This document shows positions 54,710 through 63,506 of a stretch of DNA of 64,000 nt, piece after piece. Source of the stretch: Halalkalibacter hemicellulosilyticusJCM 9152. GTDB lineage: Bacteria; Bacillota; Bacilli; Bacillales; Bacillaceae_D. The notes under the pieces were generated by a model. That model had not been told where the DNA came from. It searched no databases and worked only from the letters and a program-made list of their open reading frames with translations. How positions within the stretch are numbered: the first letter of the stretch is position 1; each line of letters starts with the position of its first letter. The translations under genes were made by a program, and so were the position numbers. The DNA lies in assembly GCF_000513115.1 (NCBI RefSeq), contig NZ_BAUU01000013.1:62001-126000 (forward strand), given 5' to 3'.

Positions 54710-54803
54710 GTAATTGTCACAATCATGACGATTTTATCTGTTTGTTTCTAATCAGACTTCCTGTAAACTAATGAATGAAGAACGTTCTGGAGAGGAGTAC
54801 ATA

Positions 54804-55577
54804 ATGAAACACTTTTTACGGATAGGTAGTTTGGCACTTGCTATTCTATTAGTAGGCTGCAATTTAGAAACGGTCGAACAGCAGCAATTATTAGAGCTTG
54901 ATGCAAACAATATAGATACTTTTATGATTGATCATGATGAAGGTGATGTTCATATTCGTTCAAGCGACAGCACAAATATGATTGAAGTTGAAGCGACTTT
55001 TTCAGCTATAAGTGATGAGGAAGAGCTAGCTGCGGCTTTCTTAGAACGCAATCTTACATTATCATTAGAAAATGTTGATGGTGTGGCCATGTTGAAATCA
55101 TCAGTCAAACGTATAGCCAATGAATCAGAAGAGGGCGATATTCATTTACAAATTTCGGTACCAGCTCATTTGAAAGTTGAGTTGAAACAAAATGCGGGTA
55201 TGTTACATATTCAAGGATTACAGGAGGAACTCGTTGTTCAGCACGGGACGGATAGTCTTGTAGTAGAAGATGTTGAAGCGAACGTGACGATTACAGATGG
55301 GGCTGGTTCTGTTCAATTAATGAATGTTATAGGGGATACTAGAATAAATAATGCTACAGGTCAGACAATTGTCACGGAATCTGCAGGGAATATTGTGATA
55401 ACGAATGGGAAGGGGGATATTGAATTAGAAGGCTTTGATGGCACAGTGTCTGTTCGAAGTGGTGCTGGTCATATTTCAATTAATCAAGTCGATGGCGATG
55501 TGACGCTTATAGAAAGTGCTCAAGGGAATGTAGAAATCGAAAATGTTAGTGGGGAGATTATTAATTTTGTCGAATAA
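54804..55577 (+). CDS. Lipoprotein with DUF4097-like beta repeats
   Basis: 257 residues from ATG 54804 behind GGAGAGGAG. Signal peptide with lipobox LLVGC. The mature part has regular ~20-residue beta turns (VSVRSGAGHISINQVDGDVT, NVIGDTRINNATG, SAGNIVITNGKGDIELEGFD), the pattern of DUF4097/adhesin-like right-handed beta helices. Anchored outside the membrane; ligand unknown. Confidence 0.75.
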   Translation: MKHFLRIGSLALAILLVGCNLETVEQQQLLELDANNIDTFMIDHDEGDVHIRSSDSTNMIEVEATFSAISDEEELAAAFLERNLTLSLENVDGVAMLKSSVKRIANESEEGDIHLQISVPAHLKVELKQNAGMLHIQGLQEELVVQHGTDSLVVEDVEANVTITDGAGSVQLMNVIGDTRINNATGQTIVTESAGNIVITNGKGDIELEGFDGTVSVRSGAGHISINQVDGDVTLIESAQGNVEIENVSGEIINFVE

Positions 55578-55580
55578 TTG

Positions 55581-55628
55581 AAAGTCTAGAAGAGAACTCG
55601 TTCATGAGTTGTTTTCTAGGCTTTTTTT
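55581..55628 (+). terminator. Terminator of the DUF4097-like gene
   Basis: AAAGTCTAGAA pairs with TTTCTAGGCTTT (one wobble) with an inner AACTC/GAGTT, then T7. Confidence 0.8.
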
Positions 55629-55700
55629 GTGCTTATAAATGGGAAGGGAATAAACGTTTTATTAGTAATGAATTTTCATGTTGGATATATTGAATCTCAA

Positions 55701-55729
55701 TTGACAAAACCATTGGAAATGGATAGAAT
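55701..55729 (+). promoter_or_regulatory. Sigma-A promoter of the sulfate assimilation operon
   Basis: TTGACA, 17-nt spacer, TAGAAT, 74 nt before cysH. I see no S-box or T-box in the leader. Confidence 0.65.
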
Positions 55730-55803
55730 ACTATTAAACAAATAATTCATATCTTTTTATAGGGATTAAATGAATTTCGATTTAGCGAGGAGGGGAGAGG
55801 CTG

Positions 55804-56526
55804 ATGATTTTAACCTATGAGCAATTGCAAGAGAATGAGTATAAAAAAATTAATGAAGAGCTTGAACATAAAGATACACTTGATGTCATTAAATGGGCGT
55901 ATGAATCGTTTGGCGATAACCTCGTGTATTCTTGTAGCTTCGGTGCAGAAGGAATGGTCTTAATTGATCTAATAAGTAAGGTGAAGAAAGATGCACAAAT
56001 TGTTTTTTTGGATACGAATTTTCATTTCAAGGAAACGTATGATCTGATCGATCAAGTGAAATCTAAATACCCTTCATTGAAAATCGAACTTGCTAAGCCT
56101 GAATTGACACCTGAAGAACAAGTTGAGAAGTATGGAGATAAACTATGGGAAAGACAGCCAGATGCTTGTTGTCAAATTCGAAAGTTAGCTCCATTACAAC
56201 GAGAATTGGATAAATATGATGCGTGGTTCTCAGGGTTACGTCGAGAACAATCGCCTACAAGGGCAAACACACAATTTGTTAACCAGGATCACCGTTTTAA
56301 GTCGATAAAGGTGTGTCCGTTAATTCATTGGACAGAAGAAGAAATTTGGATGTACATTCGCCTTCACAAACTTCCTTACAATGAATTACATGATAAGAGA
56401 TACCCTAGCATTGGATGTGAATACTGTACGAAGCCCGTTGCTGAAGGAGAAGATCCAAGAAGTGGAAGATGGGCGAATTCAGAAAAGACAGAGTGCGGAC
56501 TCCATGTTAATGGTAGTGGCATATAA
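55804..56526 (+). CDS. cysH: APS/PAPS reductase
   Basis: Reduces adenylyl- or phosphoadenylyl-sulfate to sulfite with thioredoxin. 240 residues. PAPS-type start YSCSFGAEGMVLIDL; iron-sulfur Cys in PDACCQIRKLAPL and GCEYCTKP; catalytic Cys in ECGLH near the C-terminus. The presence of the extra Cys pairs means a 4Fe-4S APS-type enzyme, as in B. subtilis. First gene of cysH-sat-cysP-cysC. Confidence 0.93.
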   Translation: MILTYEQLQENEYKKINEELEHKDTLDVIKWAYESFGDNLVYSCSFGAEGMVLIDLISKVKKDAQIVFLDTNFHFKETYDLIDQVKSKYPSLKIELAKPELTPEEQVEKYGDKLWERQPDACCQIRKLAPLQRELDKYDAWFSGLRREQSPTRANTQFVNQDHRFKSIKVCPLIHWTEEEIWMYIRLHKLPYNELHDKRYPSIGCEYCTKPVAEGEDPRSGRWANSEKTECGLHVNGSGI

Positions 56527-56544
56527 TAAAGGAGGAAATGAATT

Positions 56545-57690
56545 ATGACAACTATTCAAGCACATGGTGGAACATTAGTTCAACTATTTGACCCTAACTA
56601 TAACGTTTCATCACTGACAAAAGAAATTCAATTAGATTCATTTGCGTTATCAGATTTAGAATTAATTGGGGTGGGGGCATTTAGTCCTTTAACGGGCTTT
56701 TTAAATAAGGAAGATTATGAAAGTGTTGTTCGTAATATGCGGCTTTCAGATGGGACGATTTGGAGTATTCCAATTACATTGCCAGTTGAGAAAGGGATAG
56801 CCAATTCTTTACAACGAGGAGAAAAAGTTAAGCTCATTCATAATGGAGATGTGTATGGAGTCATTACAGTTGAAGAAGTGTATGAGCCTAATAAGAAGGA
56901 AGAGGCAGAAAACGTTTATCGCACTTCTGATTTAGCTCATCCTGGTGTGAAGAAGTTATTTGATCGTCACGATGTATATGTAGCAGGGCCGATTGTGCTA
57001 ACGAAGCGGTTAAAGCGTGATCGCTTTGTAGAGTATTATTTAGATCCGAAAGAGACAAGAAAGAAATTTGCTGAATTGGGCTGGAATCGTGTAGTCGGTT
57101 TCCAAACGCGTAACCCTGTCCATCGCGCACATGAATATATTCAAAAATCAGCTTTGGAGATCGTTGATGGTCTATTTTTGAATCCGTTAGTCGGTGAGAC
57201 GAAATCAGATGATATACCAGCAGATGTACGGATGGAAAGCTATGAAGTACTGCTAGATAAATATTATCCGAAAGATCGCGTCTTTTTAGCTGTTTTTCCA
57301 GCGGCGATGAGATATGCAGGACCTCGTGAAGCCGTATTCCATGCTATTGTTCGCCAAAACTTTGGTTGTACTCATTTTATTGTCGGACGTGATCATGCGG
57401 GTGTTGGTGATTATTATGGAACATATGATGCTCAACTGATCTTTTCTGAGTTTGAAAAAGGTGAGTTGGCAATTGAGCCGCTTTTCTTCGAGCATAGTTT
57501 TTATTGTAAAGCTTGTGGGAATATGGCTTCTACGAAAACATGTCCTCATGGAAAAGAGGATCGTGTCATCTTATCAGGGACGAAGGTTCGTCAAATGCTG
57601 TCAGATGGTATAACCCCACCCCCTGAATTTAGTCGTAAAGAAGTAGTAGAGGTATTGATTAGAGGTATGAAGAAGCAAGTTCATGCTTAA
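56545..57690 (+). CDS. sat: Sulfate adenylyltransferase (ATP sulfurylase)
   Basis: Makes APS from sulfate and ATP. 381 residues. Motifs: [12 protein letters not shown] near residue 42, [20 protein letters not shown] with the H-x-x-H near residue 190, [20 protein letters not shown] and [15 protein letters not shown] Cys pair region ([13 protein letters not shown]) binds zinc. GGAGG before ATG, 18 bp after cysH. Confidence 0.95.
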   Translation: MTTIQAHGGTLVQLFDPNYNVSSLTKEIQLDSFALSDLELIGVGAFSPLTGFLNKEDYESVVRNMRLSDGTIWSIPITLPVEKGIANSLQRGEKVKLIHNGDVYGVITVEEVYEPNKKEEAENVYRTSDLAHPGVKKLFDRHDVYVAGPIVLTKRLKRDRFVEYYLDPKETRKKFAELGWNRVVGFQTRNPVHRAHEYIQKSALEIVDGLFLNPLVGETKSDDIPADVRMESYEVLLDKYYPKDRVFLAVFPAAMRYAGPREAVFHAIVRQNFGCTHFIVGRDHAGVGDYYGTYDAQLIFSEFEKGELAIEPLFFEHSFYCKACGNMASTKTCPHGKEDRVILSGTKVRQMLSDGITPPPEFSRKEVVEVLIRGMKKQVHA

Positions 57691-57696
57691 TAGAGA

Positions 57697-57738
57697 GGGC
57701 GCTGAAAAAGGTTGGTTTTTAACTTTTTTGGTGACCTC
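57697..57738 (+). repeat. Repeat family R1, short copy inside the cys operon
   Basis: GGGCGCTGAAAAAGG and CTTTTTTGGTGACC form an imperfect hairpin like the left arm of R1. It lies between sat and cysP and may reduce read-through. Confidence 0.5.
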
Positions 57739-57758
57739 AATAGGAGGGAAGAAGCTGT

Positions 57759-58837
57759 ATGACATTATCCATTGTCGCAATTGTAATTGCGTGCTTTTTC
57801 GCAATGAATATCGGAGCAAGTGGGACAGCAGCGGCAATGGGACCGGCTTATGGAAGTGGTGCCATACCGAAAAAGAGAGTAGCGATGTTACTCGTTGGCG
57901 CATTTGCCTTTTTAGGAGCTTTGTCAGGAGGAGAGGTTGTTCGCACGATTGGCAGTGGGATCATTCCGACTTCCATTGTCGATGTTGAGGTCGTCATTAT
58001 TATTCTTGCGGCTGCATGCCTTTCTCTCTTTATTGCTAATTTACTGGGAATTCCGTTATCGACAAGTGAGGTTGTAGTTGGAGCTATTGTCGGCGCTGGA
58101 ATTGCTTATCAAGCGTTATTTTTTAATTCATTACTCGTAATCGTTTCGTTTTGGGTAATTGTGCCGGTCGTAGCCTTTTTGCTAGCATTTGTGTTTGGTC
58201 ATTTAGTGAAAAGACTTGAGAATAAATATCCAATGTTAAATGGAAAGGGAAAATGGCGTAAGCCTTAGCTATTCTTTTAATTGTGAGTGCTTGTATGGAA
58301 GCCTTTGCTGCTGGGATGAACAATGTGGCAAATGCTGTAGGGCCGCTTGTTGGAGCAGGACTTATTGATGTTCATATCGGGATCATTATGGGGGGCTTCT
58401 TTGTAGCGTTAGGAGCGATTTTACTTGGTGGCAGAGTGCTTGAAACGAACGGGAAACGTATTACGAAATTGAGTCTATTGCAAGGGAGTACGGTTTCGAT
58501 TACAGGTGGTTCGCTCGTTATTACTGCCTCAGTATTTGGGTTACCTGTGCCGTTAACTCAAGTAACGACATCAGCGATTATTGGGATTGGTACAGTCGAT
58601 GGTGGATTTCGACTATGGCAAAAAAGTATTTTAAAGCAAATTGTGAAAGTGTGGATTGTTTCACCGTTGTTTTCTCTCGTACTTTCATATGGCTTCATTC
58701 TTCTTTTTAAAGAAGGTGATTATTATTCTCTAGCTGTATTGTTAAGTGCTTTAATTGCCACTGCGGGTGCATATAGCTTATACAGAACGGTAAGACAAGA
58801 TCGTCGAACGACTTATGATGATGGTGCAGGAATATAA
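57759..58837 (+). pseudogene. cysP: Sulfate permease CysP (Pit family), frameshifted
   Basis: Membrane importer of sulfate, related to phosphate permeases. The N-half has the Pit signature FAMNIGASGTAAAMGPAYGS; the C-half has its repeat AAGMNNVANAVGPLVGAG. A missing A near 58259 (CGTAAAGCC expected) stops the first frame after KWRKP and shifts the rest, which resumes as ALAILLIVSACMEAF. Restored size is about 359 residues. The operon context makes real loss unlikely unless another sulfate transporter exists. Confidence 0.88.
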
Positions 58838-58870
58838 GGATTGAATTGTTGCAGAAAAGGTGTGAAAAAG

Positions 58871-59470
58871 TTGGGACAAAATCAGAATATTGTTTGGCAT
58901 GATACAACGATAAAAAAAGAAGAACGACAAAAAAGAAACGGCCATAAAAGTTGTATTTTATGGTTTACAGGATTATCAGGTGCAGGAAAATCAACATTGG
59001 CAAATGCGTTAGAGCAGCAATTGTTTCGTCAAGGCAAAGCGAGCTATATTCTCGATGGAGACAATGTTCGTCACGGCTTAAATAAAGGTCTAGGCTTCAG
59101 CGATGAGGATAGGAAAGAAAACATTCGTCGCATTGGTGAAGTGGCTAAGCTATTTGTAGATGCGGGGACGGTTGTTTGTACAGCGTTTATCTCTCCTTTT
59201 AAAGAGGATCGTGACCGTGTGCGTGAGTTGGTTGAGGAGGGGGAGTTTATCGAAGTTTACGTTCGTTGCTCCTTAGAGGCATGCGAGCAACGTGACCCTA
59301 AAGGATTATATAAGAAAGCGCGCGCTGGTGAGATCCCTTCATTTACAGGTATTAGCTCTCCGTATGAAGAACCAGAATCGCCAGAGTTAATTATTGACTC
59401 TGATAAGCTTTCAGTAGAGGAATCAATTGAAACGATTATCACTTATTTAAAAGAAAATGAAATTCTATAA
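58871..59470 (+). CDS. cysC: Adenylyl-sulfate kinase
   Basis: Phosphorylates APS to PAPS. 199 residues from TTG 58871 behind AGGTG. P-loop [18 protein letters not shown] near residue 34, [20 protein letters not shown] and the lid region [16 protein letters not shown]. Fourth gene of the sulfate operon. Confidence 0.93.
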   Translation: MGQNQNIVWHDTTIKKEERQKRNGHKSCILWFTGLSGAGKSTLANALEQQLFRQGKASYILDGDNVRHGLNKGLGFSDEDRKENIRRIGEVAKLFVDAGTVVCTAFISPFKEDRDRVRELVEEGEFIEVYVRCSLEACEQRDPKGLYKKARAGEIPSFTGISSPYEEPESPELIIDSDKLSVEESIETIITYLKENEIL

Positions 59471-59536
59471 GAGGTTGTTCAGTGCCCTCCGCTTTTTTCT
59501 TTTTGAACGACCACTCTAATATGCTTATAATCATAC

Positions 59537-59570
59537 AGAACGATACCAAACAAACGGTATCGTTCTTTTG
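59537..59570 (+). terminator. Terminator of the cys operon
   Basis: AGAACGATACC/GGTATCGTTCT perfect 11-bp stem, T-rich tail. It lies between convergent genes and may work both ways. Confidence 0.75.
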
Positions 59571-59586
59571 TGTTACGGGCTTACGT

Positions 59587-61392
59587 TTATTGATGGACAG
59601 AACGAAGAGCTTCATTTACATCAATTTCTCCGTAGCCGTAATAAGGGTCATATCCTTTTGTTCCTAGATCAGTTGATGTGTTCGTTATAATTTGATAGAT
59701 ATCATCATTTGAGAGCTCTGGGTTGTTAGAACGAAGCAACGCGGCCAAGCCAGAAACATGAGGTGCGGCCATTGAAGTACCAGACATGACGACATAATGG
59801 TCATTTGGAAAAAGACTCGGAATATGTTCGCCAGGTGCTGTTACGTCAATGTGATAACCAAAATTGGAGAAAAATGCTCGATTTCGCTTATCGTTCACAG
59901 CAGCAACAGTTAATACCTCAGGGTAACGTGCTGGATACATCGGATCTTCAACGTTATCGTTTCCAGAAGCAGCAATAAGGACAACATCTTGTTCATAGGC
60001 ATAGCGTATGGCGTCATATAACAAATCAGATGAATGATAGTCGCCAAGACTCATGTTAATGACATTGGCTCCGTGATCGACAGCCCAATAAATCCCTTTA
60101 GCGACTTCGTATGATGAGCCCTCTCCTTCTTCATTTAATACTTTAATCGGGATGATATAGCTATCCCAAGAAACACCGGCGATTCCTGTAACATTATTCG
60201 TTAACGCAGCAGCTATACCTGCTACATGAGTTCCATGTCCATGTGTATCGTTAAAGTCATCACTGTCATCTAATGCATTGTACCCATTTATAAGCTTGTC
60301 TTTTAAGTCAGAATGGTTAGGATCGACACCTGTATCCAATATTGCGATTTTCATTTGCTCACCATTAGAAAAATTCCACCCTTGTTCAACTTCGATTTGA
60401 TTTAAGTTCCATTGATATGGCTTGAAAAATTCATCATTTGGTTCAACATTACTTAATTGACGAGTAGTAGAGACAGGTGTTGCAATCGTACTGATTTGCT
60501 TTGATAACGTGTAATTAGGTTCGACAATGGCAAGATGCCGATCATTTTTTAAGCGGTTAATAAGTTCGATCGTATCATTTTGTTTGGATTCAATAAGAAA
60601 TAAGGGATTCTTATTTTCAAGGATTGTCAGTTCCGGCTGGTCAGCAAACCAGATCGATGCAGTTTCTTTGTCACGGAACTTAATAACTGCTTGATGTTCG
60701 ATATATTCCCTTTCTAAATCAAGCGTTTTATGATCAGAATGAACAAAAATTTCCCAACCGAGCTCAGGAACTGTTTCGGATTGTAGATTGTCTGGCAATT
60801 CATCAGTCGTTTGCCATTCAACGTCAGGGTTGTTTCCTGAAATGAAAAAGGAACCGTTTGTATCAGCTATAGAAGCAAGGTCCTCCATATAATTTTGAAT
60901 AAACGTGAGATCGACTTCACCGATAACGATTCTATTATTAGAAAGAGTTTCACCGATCATCATGTAGTGTGTGCTATCTACGTTATATGGGTCAGAAAAT
61001 AGGCTTTTGTGATGGCGGTGTGTGAGTTCGTTTGGATCGATGTCTTTTAATGCGCCTGCTTGTACGATTATTCTATCGTCTTCAACGATAGCGAAGCTTT
61101 GGAAATGTGGATGCTCGGTTAATTCTTCTTTGAAATTCTCATAGTACGTACGATCTGAAAAATCTTGCTCGGACCAACGTTGAAGCTGTTCAGATAATTG
61201 ATGAATGAAAATCGACGTAGACAATGCCAAATCTTCGGCTAATAAATGGTCAATGGATGTTGATTCAACTTGTTTCTTAACATCAATTTCTTGAACAGAG
61301 AAAGGAGGTTCTGTCATAAAGGTTTGTTGAATAAAAAATAGTCCTAGTCCGAAAATGGTCAGGATGATGACACCTGTTATGAATGGTTTCAC
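59587..61392 (-). CDS. Membrane-anchored subtilase with Cache-like sensor domain
   Basis: 601 residues. N-terminal anchor (FITGVIILTIFGLGLFFIQQ), then residues ~40-180 that look like a PDC/Cache sensor (DRTYYENFKEELTEHPHFQS, VDSTHYMMIGETLSNNRIVI). An I9-like segment (~225-290) precedes the S8 catalytic domain from ~320. Triad: Asp in IAILDTGVDPNHSD, His in HGHGTHVAGIAAAL, Ser in SGTSMAAPHVSGLAALL, and Asn in AASGNDN. The protease should face outwards. GTG start overlaps the GNAT stop. Last gene of a three-gene operon. The substrate and signal are unknown. Confidence 0.85.
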   Translation of the reverse strand: MKPFITGVIILTIFGLGLFFIQQTFMTEPPFSVQEIDVKKQVESTSIDHLLAEDLALSTSIFIHQLSEQLQRWSEQDFSDRTYYENFKEELTEHPHFQSFAIVEDDRIIVQAGALKDIDPNELTHRHHKSLFSDPYNVDSTHYMMIGETLSNNRIVIGEVDLTFIQNYMEDLASIADTNGSFFISGNNPDVEWQTTDELPDNLQSETVPELGWEIFVHSDHKTLDLEREYIEHQAVIKFRDKETASIWFADQPELTILENKNPLFLIESKQNDTIELINRLKNDRHLAIVEPNYTLSKQISTIATPVSTTRQLSNVEPNDEFFKPYQWNLNQIEVEQGWNFSNGEQMKIAILDTGVDPNHSDLKDKLINGYNALDDSDDFNDTHGHGTHVAGIAAALTNNVTGIAGVSWDSYIIPIKVLNEEGEGSSYEVAKGIYWAVDHGANVINMSLGDYHSSDLLYDAIRYAYEQDVVLIAASGNDNVEDPMYPARYPEVLTVAAVNDKRNRAFFSNFGYHIDVTAPGEHIPSLFPNDHYVVMSGTSMAAPHVSGLAALLRSNNPELSNDDIYQIITNTSTDLGTKGYDPYYGYGEIDVNEALRSVHQ

Positions 61393-61955
61393 GTTCTAAC
61401 ACCATCCTTATGAAAAAAGTAAGCCATCCATATCTCATCTACATATTGAGAATGAATCAATGCTTGCTCTCGTTGAATTCCTTCAATCACAAATCCAACC
61501 TTCTCATAAAGCTTGACAGCGACATCATTTGTTGAAAAAACGGTTAAACACAATTTGTGTAGCTTGTGCACGCGACACCAATCTAATGTATAATTCATCA
61601 AATGCTTACCAATACCTATACCTTGAGCATCCTCATATAGCCATGTCCGAAACATGCCAGTATGGTGCTTCATTTTCAATTCTCCGCGAATAACTCGAGC
61701 GATTCCTCTAGCGACACCGTCTAATTCTACAACTGCGTACATATTGTGCGATTGCTGCATATTTTGTATGAATTCTCTTTCTTCATCTACAGTACGGGCT
61801 TGTTCCTTTTGTAAATAGGTCCCTTCATTTATAATACTTTCAACGGATGTAACGATATTTTCGGCATCTTGAATAGTTGCAGGTCGAAGCCGAACGAAAC
61901 GACCGTCTTTTGCGGTAAATGTCGTAACGAATTGATCTTCCATTTGTTTGATCAT
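61389..61955 (-). CDS. GNAT family N-acetyltransferase
   Basis: 188 residues from ATG 61955 behind GAGGAGG. Acetyl-CoA loop [21 protein letters not shown]-terminal [20 protein letters not shown] and the end of RimJ-like type. Its ATG overlaps the upstream deacetylase stop (ATGA). Acceptor unknown. Confidence 0.82.
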   Translation of the reverse strand: MIKQMEDQFVTTFTAKDGRFVRLRPATIQDAENIVTSVESIINEGTYLQKEQARTVDEEREFIQNMQQSHNMYAVVELDGVARGIARVIRGELKMKHHTGMFRTWLYEDAQGIGIGKHLMNYTLDWCRVHKLHKLCLTVFSTNDVAVKLYEKVGFVIEGIQREQALIHSQYVDEIWMAYFFHKDGVRT

Positions 61956-62767
61956 AAATGATCCTCCTCTTCTGGATGCCAAAATCCCTCGTGATCGTCA
62001 TCGATGTTTGTATGAATGAGATGTGACGTTGGTACAATGTTAATTTCTTTTTCGTTAAACAAAGGGAGACAATCTGATATCCCTTTGTATGTCTCGTCTC
62101 CTTCAATTCCAACGTGACCAATAGCGATCGCTGTTTTTTTCTTTTGAGCGATTGCGAGTAGTTTCATCATTTGGTTTGAAACGTGATTGTGAGAAGAATG
62201 AGTATCGTCCAAGAAAAGATCTCGGCTAGCATAAGGGATGTTCATTTCCTCTGCCAATGTGGGAATATGTGATTTAGAACTTGTTCCGCTATCAATGATA
62301 TATAAATCGTGTTCTTTAACAACTTCAAGTATCGTTCGCATAATCTGTTCATTTTCAACAATTTTTGAGCCCATATGATTGTTTAATCCTTTAGCATATG
62401 GAACATTGTCAATGGCTTCGGTCACTCTTTTTCGTATTTCTTTTTTTGACAAATCACTCGTAATCGCGTTTTCACCTAACCAAGAAGCTTTACCTTTTTT
62501 AGGTTCCATAGGTAAGTGAATCATCACTTCGAGACCAACTGAATGGGCGAGTTCCGCTTGCTCAGTTGAATGCTCTAAAAAAGGCATTATAGCAACGGTA
62601 ATGGGAATGTCTCCACGAAGGAAAGATTTGACTCCTTTTACATGACCGCCGAAATCATCGATGATGATAGCAACTTGATGCTCGTTTCGAGCAAATGAAA
62701 GGGAAGGCATCAATATGAAGTTGAAAAAAGTAAAAATGATTAGACATGTGAGAAATACTCGCTTCAT
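61952..62767 (-). CDS. Divergent polysaccharide deacetylase (YibQ/DUF610)
   Basis: 271 residues with a signal peptide ([20 protein letters not shown]). NodB-like fold: [19 protein letters not shown] near residue 31 (Asp pair), [13 protein letters not shown] (His), [13 protein letters not shown] and [14 protein letters not shown]. It acts outside the membrane on a glycan, possibly wall or capsule. GGAGG before ATG. First of a three-gene operon with GNAT and subtilase genes. Confidence 0.87.
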   Translation of the reverse strand: MKRVFLTCLIIFTFFNFILMPSLSFARNEHQVAIIIDDFGGHVKGVKSFLRGDIPITVAIMPFLEHSTEQAELAHSVGLEVMIHLPMEPKKGKASWLGENAITSDLSKKEIRKRVTEAIDNVPYAKGLNNHMGSKIVENEQIMRTILEVVKEHDLYIIDSGTSSKSHIPTLAEEMNIPYASRDLFLDDTHSSHNHVSNQMMKLLAIAQKKKTAIAIGHVGIEGDETYKGISDCLPLFNEKEINIVPTSHLIHTNIDDDHEGFWHPEEEDHL

Positions 62768-62851
62768 GTTTTTTTCCTCCTGTATTCGAGTACACAACTT
62801 GATGTTACGTGTAGTTTGTCACAGTTGTTCCTAAATATGAGAATGAACTAT

Positions 62852-62887
62852 ACAAAAAAACAAGCATTACGTGAAATGCTTGTTTTT
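62852..62887 (-). terminator. Terminator of tnrA
   Basis: ACAAGCATT/AATGCTTGT perfect 9-bp stem followed on the minus strand by T7. It also has T5 on the plus side. Confidence 0.75.
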
Positions 62888-62953
62888 GTATAGAGAAATG
62901 TATAATCAAAAGATTATGAAAATTCTCTGCATGTATGATGTTTTTCGTTAACA

Positions 62954-63262
62954 TTATTTGCGCATCTTGAAAGCGGCATTTAACTGACCACGAAGCATGC
63001 GTTCGCGAACTTCCTTTTTCTTTAATTGCTTCTGTTCCATTCGTCTAATTTCAAATGTTTGCATTCCATCTTCCATCTTATTTGCGATATCTACTAATCG
63101 TTCGACGTCCAAAAAGGAGTATTTTCTCGTACCTCCCTTTGTTCGTTCGGGGTATACAAGCTTTCTTTCCTCATAATAACGTATTTTTCTCTCCGATAGT
63201 CCTGTTAGTTCACTCACTACTCCGATTGTGATAACTTTTTTATCTTTATACGATGATGACAT
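62954..63262 (-). CDS. tnrA: Nitrogen regulator TnrA (MerR family)
   Basis: 102 residues. MerR-type winged helix ([40 protein letters not shown]) and the short C-terminal tail ([12 protein letters not shown]) with which TnrA is held by feedback-inhibited glutamine synthetase. The SYKDKKV start and short length favour TnrA over GlnR. Controls nitrogen-limitation genes. ATG 63262; an in-frame GTG lies at 63271. A TnrA box lies about 85 bp upstream. Confidence 0.9.
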   Translation of the reverse strand: MSSSYKDKKVITIGVVSELTGLSERKIRYYEERKLVYPERTKGGTRKYSFLDVERLVDIANKMEDGMQTFEIRRMEQKQLKKKEVRERMLRGQLNAAFKMRK

Positions 63263-63347
63263 CCTTTCCACCCCACAACTTTTCTGCTTGAATGTCTACT
63301 CTTTTCTTTTATATTAGCACAACTTTCTAATGATCATGATAACTTAT

Positions 63348-63364
63348 GTTAGATTATCTGACAT
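63348..63364 (-). promoter_or_regulatory. TnrA/GlnR operator
   Basis: TGTTAGATTATCTGACA matches the TGTNANATTTTNTNACA consensus at every fixed base but one. It lies upstream of tnrA, fitting autoregulation. The site is symmetric, so could also affect the divergent sumT. Confidence 0.75.
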
Positions 63365-63506
63365 TTTTTATTGTCAGTTTAAATATTAGTCGATAAAGTA
63401 GTACAATAACGATTATGCAAGAGAAGATCGTTGATGAGAATGGTAGTCTATACTATAATTGATTAAATAGATAAAAATAGTAGGAATAGAATGTGGGGCG
63501 GATCGG

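Noticed and set aside
58841-58890. GTTGGGACAAAATC at the cysC start considered as an R2 repeat end
   Set aside because: Only this short string matches; the rest of R2 is absent and the sequence is coding.
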